Positions 18,589 through 25,255 of a stretch of 45,512 bases of DNA are shown here, in pieces. Under the pieces are notes generated by a model, which saw only the letters and a list, made by a program, of their open reading frames with translations, was not told where the DNA came from and searched no databases. How positions within the stretch are numbered: the stretch's first letter is position 1; every line of letters begins with the position of its first letter. Origin of the DNA: a virus; IMG/VR virus record IMGVR_UViG_3300030108_002368, positions 1-45,512 of that record, one strand, 5' to 3'. The translations under genes and the position numbers were made by a program.

Positions 18589-18830
18589 AACTCAGCTCCA
18601 TCAGTTTCTCTTTCAGGAAACTCCATATGCTTTGTTCTTAAATGGTCATTACGTTCGTGATTTAAGTTTGATATATTATCCTCAACTTCATCTAATGCTT
18701 GTTTAAATTCTTCTAATATACCATCATAATCTAAACTATAACCTGTTTCCTCATCAAAGCTATAGTAAACATTAACAGTAATTACAGGTGAATTTGAACC
18801 TGTATTCCATTCTACTTGTATGTCATCCAT
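18585..18830 (-). CDS. Hypothetical acidic protein, 81 aa
   Basis: The TAATG overlap with the zinc-ribbon gene and the ATGA overlap at its end show tight translational coupling. The product is strongly acidic in its N-terminal 50 residues (VYYSFDEETGYSLDYDG). Function unknown. Confidence 0.6.
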   Translation of the reverse strand: MDDIQVEWNTGSNSPVITVNVYYSFDEETGYSLDYDGILEEFKQALDEVEDNISNLNHERNDHLRTKHMEFPERETDGAEL

Positions 18831-19087
18831 TACATTCTACTCCCATCCATTATTTCGTCATATTTATCTTTATTGCCTCCGCATTCTTCAGCAATCTTTT
18901 CTTTAAATTCAAAGTATGTTATTGGTTTTACTTCATCTTCACATGTATCACACCAATAATTACTATTGTCCATAAAATCTACTAATGTTTCTGTGTTAAT
19001 ATCAACCCAGGCACCTTGAGATACTTCTTCTGAACCACAATAATCACATACCCACATATCATCCATGTTTTTTTGTACTTGACTCAC
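18830..19087 (-). CDS. Small zinc-ribbon-like protein, 85 aa
   Basis: I prefer a GTG start at 19087 because AGGAG lies five bases upstream; ATG at 19066 is the alternative. Two CxxC pairs (C14/C17 and C46/C49) spaced by 28 residues form a zinc-ribbon pattern. The rest is acidic. Such small ribbons often mediate protein contacts or modulate transcription, but no specific role is visible. Confidence 0.55.
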   Translation of the reverse strand: MSQVQKNMDDMWVCDYCGSEEVSQGAWVDINTETLVDFMDNSNYWCDTCEDEVKPITYFEFKEKIAEECGGNKDKYDEIMDGSRM

Positions 19088-19277
19088 TTGCACTCCTATC
19101 AAATTGTTCTATCCAACTTTTTTGTTTTCTTGTTCTTTTAGGATAACCTGTAAACCAATACCAATGACCAAAACGTTTATAAAACTCTTTATTAGTTTCT
19201 TCACGCCATTTTTTAGTATGTTTTACCTTTGTTTCTATGAAGAACTTTGGTTCTCCATCTATTACTTTCCAAGGCAT
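19059..19277 (-). CDS. Hypothetical basic aromatic protein, 72 aa
   Basis: GGAGGG precedes the ATG. The protein is basic with many Trp/Phe/Tyr residues (RFGHWYWFTGYPKRTRKQK, about residues 35-53). No family is recognised. A structured RNA module lies directly upstream at 19296-19428. Confidence 0.6.
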   Translation of the reverse strand: MPWKVIDGEPKFFIETKVKHTKKWREETNKEFYKRFGHWYWFTGYPKRTRKQKSWIEQFDRSASESSTKKHG

Positions 19278-19295
19278 ATGCCCTCCTTATTGTTT

Positions 19296-19428
19296 ATCAT
19301 CCCCTAGCTGTGTTTACCATCTAGATTTATACCCCACACACCATTGAGAATGGTTAGTCGTTGCGAACCTAGCAACAGTTTTTTATCTCGGTGCTCTGTG
19401 AGGTACCAGGCCATCACTAGGGGACAAT
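19296..19428 (-). ncRNA. Stem-closed RNA module in early operon
   Basis: ATCATCCCCTAG (19296-19307) and CTAGGGGACAAT (19417-19428) form a 12-bp closing stem with two positions that pair only as G-U on the minus strand. Inside are clear hairpins: ACCATT-GAG-AATGGT and GTTGC-GAACCTA-GCAAC. The 3' arm ends about seven bases before the ribosome site of the gene at 19277. The remaining bases up to 19494 hold no gene and no structure I can support. Confidence 0.6.
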
Positions 19429-19494
19429 ATTTTTGGCTGTATCCTGGAGAACTGGACCATTTAACTCACCACTCGGGGAGCACCAATTATTAAA

Positions 19495-19953
19495 TTACCA
19501 ACTACATTCGTAGATAACTCTTTCGCCATCTGCTAATGCTTCTCTTGCAAATTCTACAAATTCTAAATCTTTGTCTTTGTAGTCTTTTGCTGCTTCCTCT
19601 TGAAACTCGTGACCCCAGAAGAATCCACCGTCACAAAAGTATCTGCAATATCCATTGTTTATAGCTTCTTCTAATCTGTCAATGTCATCTTCTAATAGTT
19701 CTATTTTATTCCAAGATATAGGGTTCCAAACAACATCTGCATCTTCTCCATCGTGCATCTTACTTTGTTCCCATTTAGATTGAAGTTTATTTCTTTCCAT
19801 ATGAAGGGTGTTCATAAACTCCTGTAGTCTAGCGTGTTTACGCCATTCAAATGGACCTGCCATCTGATATTTCTCTTCTTTCTTTTCACCTTGTGGTGTT
19901 GTGTATTCGTACACTTTTTCACGCATTGTACCTGCGTATTGGTCTAAACCCAT
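19495..19953 (-). CDS. Hypothetical phage protein, 152 aa (MGLDQY family-like)
   Basis: AAGGAG lies eight bases before the ATG. The N-terminal MGLDQY and the FEWRKHARLQEFM segment (about residues 35-47) recall a common but uncharacterised phage family that starts MGLDxY and has a WRKxxxLxxWM-type motif. The C-terminal half includes CRYFCDGGFFWGHE. Function unknown. Confidence 0.65.
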   Translation of the reverse strand: MGLDQYAGTMREKVYEYTTPQGEKKEEKYQMAGPFEWRKHARLQEFMNTLHMERNKLQSKWEQSKMHDGEDADVVWNPISWNKIELLEDDIDRLEEAINNGYCRYFCDGGFFWGHEFQEEAAKDYKDKDLEFVEFAREALADGERVIYECSW

Positions 19954-19967
19954 ATCATTTCTCCTTA

Positions 19968-20333
19968 TTATAGTTCTGCTTCATAATAGCAAGAACCTTG
20001 TTCTTTTATACAATCAACTATTTGTTTGCCTAATCTTAATCTTGCATACCATACAAGTAATTCTTTAAGTTTATCTTCACTTATATTTAATGCTTTTGCA
20101 AGTTCTTCATGCGTATATGAATCGTGTTTAGCAAAAAATTTATCTATTTCTTTTTTATATTTACCTAATGTATCTAAACATTCTTCAACACCTTCTTCTG
20201 CTGTTTCTAAGTCATCAGAATAATATTGAATATGATTTTGTTGCTCACGCATACCAAAATATTCACCATCATCAGACGATTGAACTGCAAACCAAAACTT
20301 ACCTTCTATATCTCCGTGATAATATCTTCCCAT
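19968..20333 (-). CDS. Hypothetical early protein, 121 aa
   Basis: AAGGAG lies six bases before the ATG. The N-terminus MGRYYHGDIEGKFWFAVQSS is of a type I associate with uncharacterised marine phage proteins. The C-terminal half contains a possible helix-turn-helix-like segment (THEELAKALNISEDKLKELL, about residues 74-93), which could bind DNA. A structured module sits immediately upstream (20352-20444). Confidence 0.6.
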   Translation of the reverse strand: MGRYYHGDIEGKFWFAVQSSDDGEYFGMREQQNHIQYYSDDLETAEEGVEECLDTLGKYKKEIDKFFAKHDSYTHEELAKALNISEDKLKELLVWYARLRLGKQIVDCIKEQGSCYYEAEL

Positions 20334-20351
20334 TTATTTCTCCTTATTGTT

Positions 20352-20444
20352 ATAATAAGGGCAAACGCTTAAAACCCGTAGGCGCATTTGACCAGCTCCG
20401 CAGGTATTACTATATATATGCCTGTCCTTATATGCCCTTATTAT
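20352..20444 (-). ncRNA. Stem-closed RNA module 1 of a tandem trio
   Basis: A perfect 12-bp inverted repeat (ATAATAAGGGCA at 20352-20363, TGCCCTTATTAT at 20433-20444) encloses 69 bases, including CAGG...CCTG and CGC...GCG pairings. The 3' arm on the minus strand lies about six bases from AAGGAG of the gene at 20333. It is the last of three adjacent modules in transcription order. Confidence 0.6.
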
Positions 20445-20456
20445 TATTAATATTAT

Positions 20457-20529
20457 TCAGAACTGAGGTAACTCAGAATACCAATGCATTGTAGGCTAGA
20501 ATATTTCGTTATTGTTACCTCTATTCTGA
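20457..20529 (-). ncRNA. Stem-closed RNA module 2 of a tandem trio
   Basis: TCAGAA (20457-20462) pairs with TTCTGA (20524-20529) and GAGGTAAC (20465-20472) with GTTACCTC (20514-20521), separated by a two-by-two internal loop that gains one G-U pair on the minus strand. The loop side contains CTGAG-GTAA-CTCAG, an alternative hairpin. The lower stem is shared with module 3. Confidence 0.55.
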
Positions 20530-20534
20530 TTTAT

Positions 20535-20667
20535 TCAGAACTGAAATGGCTTGAGGCATTATCCACGTCACACTTAAGAGGGGATAAAGTATTCAATTAG
20601 CACAATTTTATTCCACTAAAGGGCTCACATTTAAGTTACTTTTCCTGTAACACCATTTCTATTCTGA
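20535..20667 (-). ncRNA. Stem-closed RNA module 3 of a tandem trio
   Basis: TCAGAA (20535-20540) and GAAATGG (20543-20549) pair with TTCTGA (20662-20667) and CCATTTC (20653-20659), with the same CT/TA internal loop as module 2. The adjoining arms of modules 2 and 3 (TTCTGA at 20524, TCAGAA at 20535) are themselves complementary across five bases, so an alternative fold joining the modules is possible. Together with modules 1 and 2 this fills the 368-base gap 20334-20701, in which I see no gene. Confidence 0.55.
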
Positions 20668-20701
20668 TTTAACTGCAACTATTGTCGTCTTACGTTATCA
20701 A

Positions 20702-21424
20702 TTAGTCTTGAAGTTCTCCTGTATCAGGGTCTACTTCTTTCATACCATTTTCAGTTTGTTCTAAACTATCTATGATACTAATGTTTTGATTAGCAAGTCT
20801 AACTAACATAAACTTTCTAATTTCTGATATATGCATATCAGCATTCTGTGCTTCAACTAAAGCAAGTTTATCGTGAAGGAACTCTTCAATGTCATCCCAT
20901 TCAAGATTCTTACCTGTGTCATACATATAGTTTACTAACTTGTCATCACCTGGATGTACAGTTTTGTACCATTCAATAGAGTCTTCATTCAAAGTAAATG
21001 TTTCACTTTCAATTTCATACTCTATATCTTCAAGCACTACTTGTTCTAGTTCATTTCTAAATGGTTGTGCATCATCAAATTCAGGGTCTCCACCTTCGAC
21101 TAATACTTCATTTAGATTTACACAATTTGCATATGTATCATATATTTCGTGTTCTTGTTCGTAATAACTAACACGATAATCTGCATTTGCTGGTACTTCA
21201 CCATATTCATACAGATTTTTTGCTGTTGATTTTGCCATTTTATCATAGCAAACACTTAGACCATTGTAAATATCAATAGCACTTAATGTTTGTGTATTGA
21301 TATCTATGACATTCATTATCTTCCAATAGTTAAAGAACATTGTAGATAATGAATCAATACTTGGTGCTTGTTTATCATTATCACCAAGTCTGCTATATAA
21401 GAACCACATAGTTCTATCTATCAT
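20702..21424 (-). CDS. Hypothetical acidic early protein, 240 aa
   Basis: AAAAGGAG precedes the ATG. The protein is acidic, with two helical regions (about residues 20-70 and 185-225), and ends EVDPDTGELQD. I recognise no domain. It is the largest unknown of the leftward block. Confidence 0.65.
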   Translation of the reverse strand: MIDRTMWFLYSRLGDNDKQAPSIDSLSTMFFNYWKIMNVIDINTQTLSAIDIYNGLSVCYDKMAKSTAKNLYEYGEVPANADYRVSYYEQEHEIYDTYANCVNLNEVLVEGGDPEFDDAQPFRNELEQVVLEDIEYEIESETFTLNEDSIEWYKTVHPGDDKLVNYMYDTGKNLEWDDIEEFLHDKLALVEAQNADMHISEIRKFMLVRLANQNISIIDSLEQTENGMKEVDPDTGELQD

Positions 21425-21446
21425 TTTACTCTCCTTTTTATTATTA

Positions 21447-21764
21447 TTAATCTAATAGCGTCATATACGCTTTTGCATTATTATCTCTAAACCAATCTAA
21501 GCCTTGTCTTACAATCTTTTGTAATCCAGGACTTGTCATATACATTGGCATCATTTGAGCACCCATAATCATTGAGTACACACTTTCTTCCACTGGTGTT
21601 AACCTGTATGTTTCTCCACTAAATGGATTTTGTACTGTTAACAACTCGTGTCCTTCTTCAAGGAATGTTGCCTCTTCCATTTCATAAGGAAATTTAGTAT
21701 ACTTTTCTTTGCTTGTAACTTCTTTTCCTGTTCCATCAATGTATGTTATATTATCTTTTTTCAT
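21447..21764 (-). CDS. Hypothetical protein, 105 aa
   Basis: AAGGAA lies eight bases before the ATG, which overlaps the upstream gene by 14 bases. A central NPFSGETYRLTPVEESVYSM segment (about residues 46-65) is followed by a Met-rich stretch. It resembles uncharacterised small proteins of marine phages. No function is visible. Confidence 0.6.
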   Translation of the reverse strand: MKKDNITYIDGTGKEVTSKEKYTKFPYEMEEATFLEEGHELLTVQNPFSGETYRLTPVEESVYSMIMGAQMMPMYMTSPGLQKIVRQGLDWFRDNNAKAYMTLLD

Positions 21765-22017
21765 TATTCATTTCCTTCCATTCTTCTATCCATTCTTTAA
21801 CAATATCTATTTCTTCATTGAACTCGCCTTGCATCATTATCTCGTCAAGTGTTCCATCTTCGTTTAGATATTGTTCTACTTTGTATATGCTTTGTAACCA
21901 AAACCATCCTGCATATGATTGTGCGTCTTCAAGTTTTTTATCTAAGAACCTTACAAGTTCTTTACTACCCGCACCAAATAGTCCTACTTTCTTTTTTGTT
22001 TCAAGTGTTGTACTCAT
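21751..22017 (-). CDS. Hypothetical protein, 88 aa
   Basis: ATGA overlap with the upstream gene. Mixed charged helical protein, MSTTLETKKKVGLFGAGSK at the N-terminus and a Glu/Trp-rich C-terminal helix. The GLFGAGSK stretch is not a convincing P-loop because there is no RecA or AAA context. Function unknown. Confidence 0.6.
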   Translation of the reverse strand: MSTTLETKKKVGLFGAGSKELVRFLDKKLEDAQSYAGWFWLQSIYKVEQYLNEDGTLDEIMMQGEFNEEIDIVKEWIEEWKEMNNEKR

Positions 22018-22238
22018 CTGTAACTTTCCTTTTCATCATTATATTTATCTGCATAGTACTCGGCTTCTCTTGCCCATCTTTCTTTTACTTTTTCTACTCG
22101 CATACGAAATAGTTCGTCATTATCTTCATCATAATACACTAACCAAATCGTATCTCTATCTATTACTTCTTTTGAGGTAACTGAACACTTATGTAATTCT
22201 TTAATGTTCATATTACCATAAAGTTCCTGTTTATCCAT
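22014..22238 (-). CDS. Hypothetical protein, 74 aa
   Basis: AAGGA lies about ten bases before the ATG. The middle reads SKEVIDRDTIWLVYYDEDND, with a charged C-terminal helix. Function unknown. A structured RNA module is directly upstream. Confidence 0.6.
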   Translation of the reverse strand: MDKQELYGNMNIKELHKCSVTSKEVIDRDTIWLVYYDEDNDELFRMRVEKVKERWAREAEYYADKYNDEKESYR

Positions 22239-22262
22239 ATTATTTTTCCTTATAGTTAAAGT

Positions 22263-22346
22263 GTGCTGGCAAGGGAAAGGAAGTTTAGTATTTGCCTATA
22301 ATCCCTAAAACAAATACCCATGAAAAAAAACAAACCTTGCCAACAC
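22263..22346 (-). ncRNA. Stem-closed RNA module in early operon
   Basis: GTGCTGGCAAGG (22263-22274) and CCTTGCCAACAC (22335-22346) form a 12-bp stem whose single imperfect pair is C-A on the plus strand but G-U on the transcribed minus strand. Inside, GTATTTG and CAAATAC form a 7-bp hairpin. The 3' arm lies about 11 bases before the ribosome site of the gene at 22238. Confidence 0.65.
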
Positions 22347-22368
22347 TGTAAACGATATACTTCCTTTT

Positions 22369-22740
22369 TTAGTTAACCCAACTTGGGGTCCATTGCATAT
22401 CAAATGTAATTGTAACTGTGCTATCTTCTTCTACTACTTCATCAAGTATTTTGATAACTTCGTCACGCATACTTTCTATGCTTTTTCTCTCTGATTCTTG
22501 TTCTGCCTCTTTTACATATGATTTATGTAAACTATCAGATACTGCTAATTCTTCTTCAGAGAGTTCTGGTAACACTGGACCATATTGTTCTAAGTCTTTG
22601 TTTGTTACCTTTTCTGGTGTATATTCTGATTGTGACATACTACTTGTTGCTGGTCTGTAAGTATCTACAACCCAACCTAAATAAAATAATACACTCAATC
22701 CTAATAACACTATGATTAATGCTAATCTATCTTTATTCAT
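22369..22740 (-). CDS. Small membrane-anchored protein, 123 aa
   Basis: I place the start at 22740 because GGAGAAC lies just upstream; the longer in-frame start at 22827 would run through the structured gap. Residues about 5-25 form a hydrophobic segment (LALIIVLLGLSVLFYLGWVV), followed by an acidic, mainly helical exterior. A single-pass inner-membrane protein is inferred. In the early block, candidate roles are superinfection exclusion or host takeover, but nothing specific is recognised. Confidence 0.6.
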   Translation of the reverse strand: MNKDRLALIIVLLGLSVLFYLGWVVDTYRPATSSMSQSEYTPEKVTNKDLEQYGPVLPELSEEELAVSDSLHKSYVKEAEQESERKSIESMRDEVIKILDEVVEEDSTVTITFDMQWTPSWVN

Positions 22741-22776
22741 ATTGTTCTCCATTTTTTTGTGTGTAAATATACGAAA

Positions 22777-22848
22777 TAATAAGACAAATAGGTAGGCATA
22801 TCTACCATTATGTAAGCGTTCTCGCAACTTACTCTATCTGTCTTATTA
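22777..22848 (-). ncRNA. Three-way-junction RNA module
   Basis: TAATAAGACAAATAG (22777-22791) and CTATCTGTCTTATTA (22834-22848) form a 15-bp closing stem. Its one imperfect pair is A-C on the plus strand but U-G on the minus strand. Two hairpins fill the interior: GTAG/CTAC (22792-22805) and GTAAG/CTTAC (22812-22832). It is the most downstream of three modules in the 329-base gap 22741-23069. Confidence 0.65.
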
Positions 22849-22868
22849 CTTCTTGCCTCTTGTAATTC

Positions 22869-22959
22869 TTGTAGAATATAACATCTATGCTATCCATAGC
22901 GTGGGATTCGAACCCTTTTCTTAGAACCGTCGTTCATATCTAAATATTATATTCTACAA
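22869..22959 (-). ncRNA. Cloverleaf-like RNA module with T-loop-type hairpin
   Basis: A perfect 13-bp inverted repeat (TTGTAGAATATAA at 22869-22881, TTATATTCTACAA at 22947-22959) encloses three hairpins: TTAGA/TCTAA (22921-22943), a GGG-TTCGAAT-CCC arm on the minus strand (22903-22915), and GCTAT-CC-ATAGC (22889-22900). The four-way layout and the GGTTCGAATCC loop are tRNA-like. The closing stem is far too long, the arm order is wrong and there is no CCA end, so it is not a standard tRNA. Confidence 0.65.
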
Positions 22960-22969
22960 ATTAATCTTT

Positions 22970-23035
22970 TGCTTACATTTAAAAGTTATTCTCTACGGCT
23001 AGTTCTCAACCAAGAATATCATAACTCTGTAAGCA
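22970..23035 (-). ncRNA. Stem-closed RNA module
   Basis: TGCTTACA (22970-22977) pairs with TGTAAGCA (23028-23035) and AGTTAT (22984-22989) with ATAACT (23021-23026), giving an extended hairpin. It is the first transcribed of the three tandem modules between the genes at 23070 and 22740. No gene is seen in this gap. Confidence 0.5.
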
Positions 23036-23069
23036 TTAGTTTCATAATCGATTAATTGAACTAATTTCT

Positions 23070-23288
23070 TTAATTATAGAATGCTGACTGACTACCGCTT
23101 GTAGTAGATAACCTATCATATCCACGATAATCTTTCATCATACTTTTTACTTCTTGTAATGTTTGGCATTCATCTAACGCAAGTAATGCTCTGTATTTTA
23201 AGTTACCAAACTCAAATCTCTTGCTACCGAATGCAACATTCCATTTTCTATTTAATTCACAAATTAAGTGATATCTCATACTTTTCAT
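23070..23288 (-). CDS. Hypothetical protein, 72 aa
   Basis: AAGGAAA precedes the ATG. The product is basic, with an FGNLKYRALLALDECQTLQE segment. No family is recognised. It is flanked on both sides by structured RNA modules, as if transcribed as a separate processed unit. Confidence 0.55.
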   Translation of the reverse strand: MKSMRYHLICELNRKWNVAFGSKRFEFGNLKYRALLALDECQTLQEVKSMMKDYRGYDRLSTTSGSQSAFYN

Positions 23289-23309
23289 GATTGTTTCCTT
23301 TTTTATTAT

Positions 23310-23455
23310 TGTATTAATAGATAATACATAGTTTTTGTCTGCAACACTTATTACTATGCCAATCTACTCGCATTCAATGTTGTATACACATTATCAATTA
23401 TAAAGTAGTGTCGTATTATTCAGTGCACGCTCTATTGTTTTTATCTATCAATACA
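23310..23455 (-). ncRNA. Stem-closed RNA module near the head of the early operon
   Basis: TGTATTAATAGATAA (23310-23324) and TTATCTATCAATACA (23441-23455) pair over 15 bp, with one position that is A-C on plus and U-G on minus. Interior pairings include AATGT...ACATT and CAACA...TGTTG. The 3' arm lies about seven bases before the AAGGAAA ribosome site of the gene at 23288. Confidence 0.65.
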
Positions 23456-23517
23456 TTTTTTTACTTGTAGGGTATTTAAAGTGCATAGAGACACGAATGC
23501 CTCTACACACTATGAAC

Positions 23518-23853
23518 TTATCCTTGGTAAGATGATGAACCAACAAGTGAGACTTGTCCTTCGTATGATATATAAGTTACACCATTCTTAGCGGTAATGC
23601 TCTTAAAGTTAACTTGGTTCACACATAGTTGTCTACCAGCCAATACTTCATTCATCTTAGCCAAACATATCGCTTTATCAGTAGCGTTATCCTCTACTGG
23701 TTTACCATTAAGCGTATCAATAGAGATTAAGTTTCTCACACCAAGTTGTTCCTTGGTTAAGCGTAATGATTGATACATTCCTTTCTTTACATTATACCAT
23801 AATGCTTTGAAAGAAAAGTTAGCGATATGTTTAGTTGTATCTATTTGTTCCAT
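23518..23853 (-). CDS. First gene of the leftward operon, hypothetical, 111 aa
   Basis: I choose the ATG at 23853, which has AAGGA about nine bases upstream; a longer frame to 23979 lacks a ribosome site and crosses the likely promoter. The sequence MEQIDTTKHIANFSFKALW is followed by a segment with VRNLISIDTLNGKPV and a Ser-rich tail. Function unknown. As first gene it may act early in host takeover. Confidence 0.6.
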   Translation of the reverse strand: MEQIDTTKHIANFSFKALWYNVKKGMYQSLRLTKEQLGVRNLISIDTLNGKPVEDNATDKAICLAKMNEVLAGRQLCVNQVNFKSITAKNGVTYISYEGQVSLVGSSSYQG

Positions 23854-23874
23854 AATATTATTCCTTTTTAATTT

Positions 23875-23903
23875 ATTTAAACTAAATGATTGGCTAATTT
23901 CAA
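23875..23903 (-). promoter_or_regulatory. Candidate leftward early promoter
   Basis: On the minus strand TTGAAA (23903-23898) and TTAAAT (23880-23875) are separated by 17 bases, resembling a sigma-70 promoter, and lie just upstream of the first leftward gene. The -10 match is only 4 of 6. Confidence 0.35.
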
Positions 23904-23973
23904 CTAAATTACTAATTAGCAACCAAATAATTGGCGGGGTGTATTGTATATATATTACGCACACACATTCTAG

Positions 23974-24002
23974 TTGCATTTTTGAAAGTTAACCTTTAAT
24001 TT
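23974..24002 (+). promoter_or_regulatory. Candidate rightward promoter
   Basis: TTGCAT (23974-23979) and TAATTT (23997-24002) with a 17-base spacer resemble a sigma-70 promoter in the divergent region. If used, the gene at 24008 would be nearly leaderless, so the target may be genes further downstream. Confidence 0.3.
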
Positions 24003-24007
24003 AGTGT

Positions 24008-24193
24008 ATGAAACGTAAAAAACAGCATTTAGAGAAATTAGATAAAAAAACTGGTAAATGGGTAAAAGTGCCTTTATCGGAAGCTAATGAAGAAATGATG
24101 CAGATTTACGATAGAATGGAAGCTGAATTAGAAATATCAGCTAAGATAGAAGCAATGAAACTTGGGTTGTATATTTTAAAAGAGAAAAATTAA
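24008..24193 (+). CDS. Small hypothetical protein, 61 aa
   Basis: First rightward gene. A short, highly charged helical protein starting MKRKKQHLEKLDKKTGKW. There is no clear ribosome site, consistent with a leaderless message. A regulatory role is possible but no DNA-binding motif is visible. Confidence 0.45.
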   Translation: MKRKKQHLEKLDKKTGKWVKVPLSEANEEMMQIYDRMEAELEISAKIEAMKLGLYILKEKN

Positions 24194-24194
24194 C

Positions 24195-24208
24195 TAATTA
24201 GCTAATTA
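24195..24208. repeat. 14-bp perfect palindrome
   Basis: TAATTAGCTAATTA is a perfect palindrome just after the first rightward gene. Related TAATTAG/GCTAATT sequences recur at 23893-23899 and 23911-23920, so this may be an operator for a dimeric regulator of the control region. Confidence 0.35.
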
Positions 24209-24282
24209 TAAATACGTTTATATATAAACTACGAATATATTAGCGATTAATTATCTTATTTATACCCTACATTAGGAGCAAT

Positions 24283-24492
24283 ATGAAGAAACCAAAGAAA
24301 AAGTTAACATATAAAGAAATGCTTGGCGTTATTGCAGGTATGGATAAATTAATACAACAGCAACAAATGGTAGTTTTCAACGTAGATAAGCTATTACAAG
24401 AGTACATTGACTATAAAAAAGAAACAGAATCCTTTAAAAAATTTTTAGAAAAAAAATATGATAACAATAACAAAGAAGTTAAAGAGAAATAA
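24283..24492 (+). CDS. Small coiled-coil protein, 69 aa
   Basis: AGGAGC precedes the ATG. The product is Lys/Glu-rich and predicted helical (MLGVIAGMDKLIQQQQMVVF, then a charged tail). It overlaps the start of the terminase small-subunit gene by 35 bases. Function unknown. Confidence 0.6.
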   Translation: MKKPKKKLTYKEMLGVIAGMDKLIQQQQMVVFNVDKLLQEYIDYKKETESFKKFLEKKYDNNNKEVKEK

Positions 24493-25255
24493 CTTCCAAC
24501 CTCAAACGTTTCGAGTGTATACAAAGCAAGAAGCTAAGGATTCTGGTTTGAAATGGAAACATTGGGGGGAAGCAAAAGAAGGTGAGTATGGGATATCAGA
24601 CGATGGGTATGTTGCTGAGTGTATATATCGCAAGGTATATGGAGAAAAAGTGGAATATACCTACCCATATGGTAGACAATGGCTAACTGCATGGGGTAAA
24701 TTAGAGTTTGAACCGCATTGGAGGTCTAATAACTTTAGTACGGTGTCTACAAAGAGCTATAATGACATAGAAGTGCAGAAAAAAGGTGCAGATATAGCTA
24801 TGGATGCGTATATAGCGTATAAAATGGCAGGATTATCGCCAGATTGGGAGAAAATAGGCAGATTATACAGGCCTGACCAAGAAAATCCTGTGATTGCTGC
24901 AAAAAGATTGTTTAAAACAAAACAGGTAAAGAAAATGATACAAGATAAACTAAAAGATATTTTGATTGATAAGGATATTGATGAAGGATTTGTACTTGAT
25001 GTAATAAAAGATGCTATTGAGGTAGCTAAAGTAAAAGAAGACTCTGGTAATATGATACGTGCAGCAAAAGAGCTGTCAGAGTTTTTAGATATGAAACCAA
25101 AGACAAAACAAGTTACAGAATCTTTGGAAATGGATATGTCACATCAAATTGCAGATAGTTATGAAAAACAAACAAAAAAATTAAAAGCTACACAAACTAG
25201 GCAAATAGATGAAGAAAACAATAGTTATATCGGGGAAGAAAGCAAATCTGAGTGA
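24458..25255 (+). CDS. Terminase small subunit-like protein
   Basis: The 265-residue protein lies directly upstream of the large subunit. Its C-terminal half has the terminase small-subunit pattern: NPVIAAKRLFKTKQVKKMI (about residues 144-162), then a helical region with ESGxMxRAAKELSEFLDMKP-like order. The N-terminal about 90 residues are rich in Trp and Tyr and may be an added domain. The family recognises the packaging site and assembles the motor. The start at 24458 overlaps the previous gene; later starts cannot be excluded. Confidence 0.65.
   Translation: MITITKKLKRNNFQPQTFRVYTKQEAKDSGLKWKHWGEAKEGEYGISDDGYVAECIYRKVYGEKVEYTYPYGRQWLTAWGKLEFEPHWRSNNFSTVSTKSYNDIEVQKKGADIAMDAYIAYKMAGLSPDWEKIGRLYRPDQENPVIAAKRLFKTKQVKKMIQDKLKDILIDKDIDEGFVLDVIKDAIEVAKVKEDSGNMIRAAKELSEFLDMKPKTKQVTESLEMDMSHQIADSYEKQTKKLKATQTRQIDEENNSYIGEESKSE

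Noticed and set aside
21751-22017. P-loop NTPase suggested by GLFGAGSK
   Set aside because: The stretch lacks the GxxxxGK[ST] spacing and there is no Walker B or supporting fold in an 88-residue protein.
19104-22660. Several plus-strand reading frames of 60-145 codons across the early block
   Set aside because: They run opposite to tightly packed minus-strand genes with good ribosome sites, and their products are Leu/Ser/Phe-rich low-complexity sequences.
22869-22959. A standard tRNA gene (GGTTCGAATCC loop)
   Set aside because: The arm with the T-loop has only three good stem pairs, the expected 7-bp acceptor pairing around it is absent, and no CCA or anticodon arm in the right order is present. 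Kept as a tRNA-like RNA module instead.
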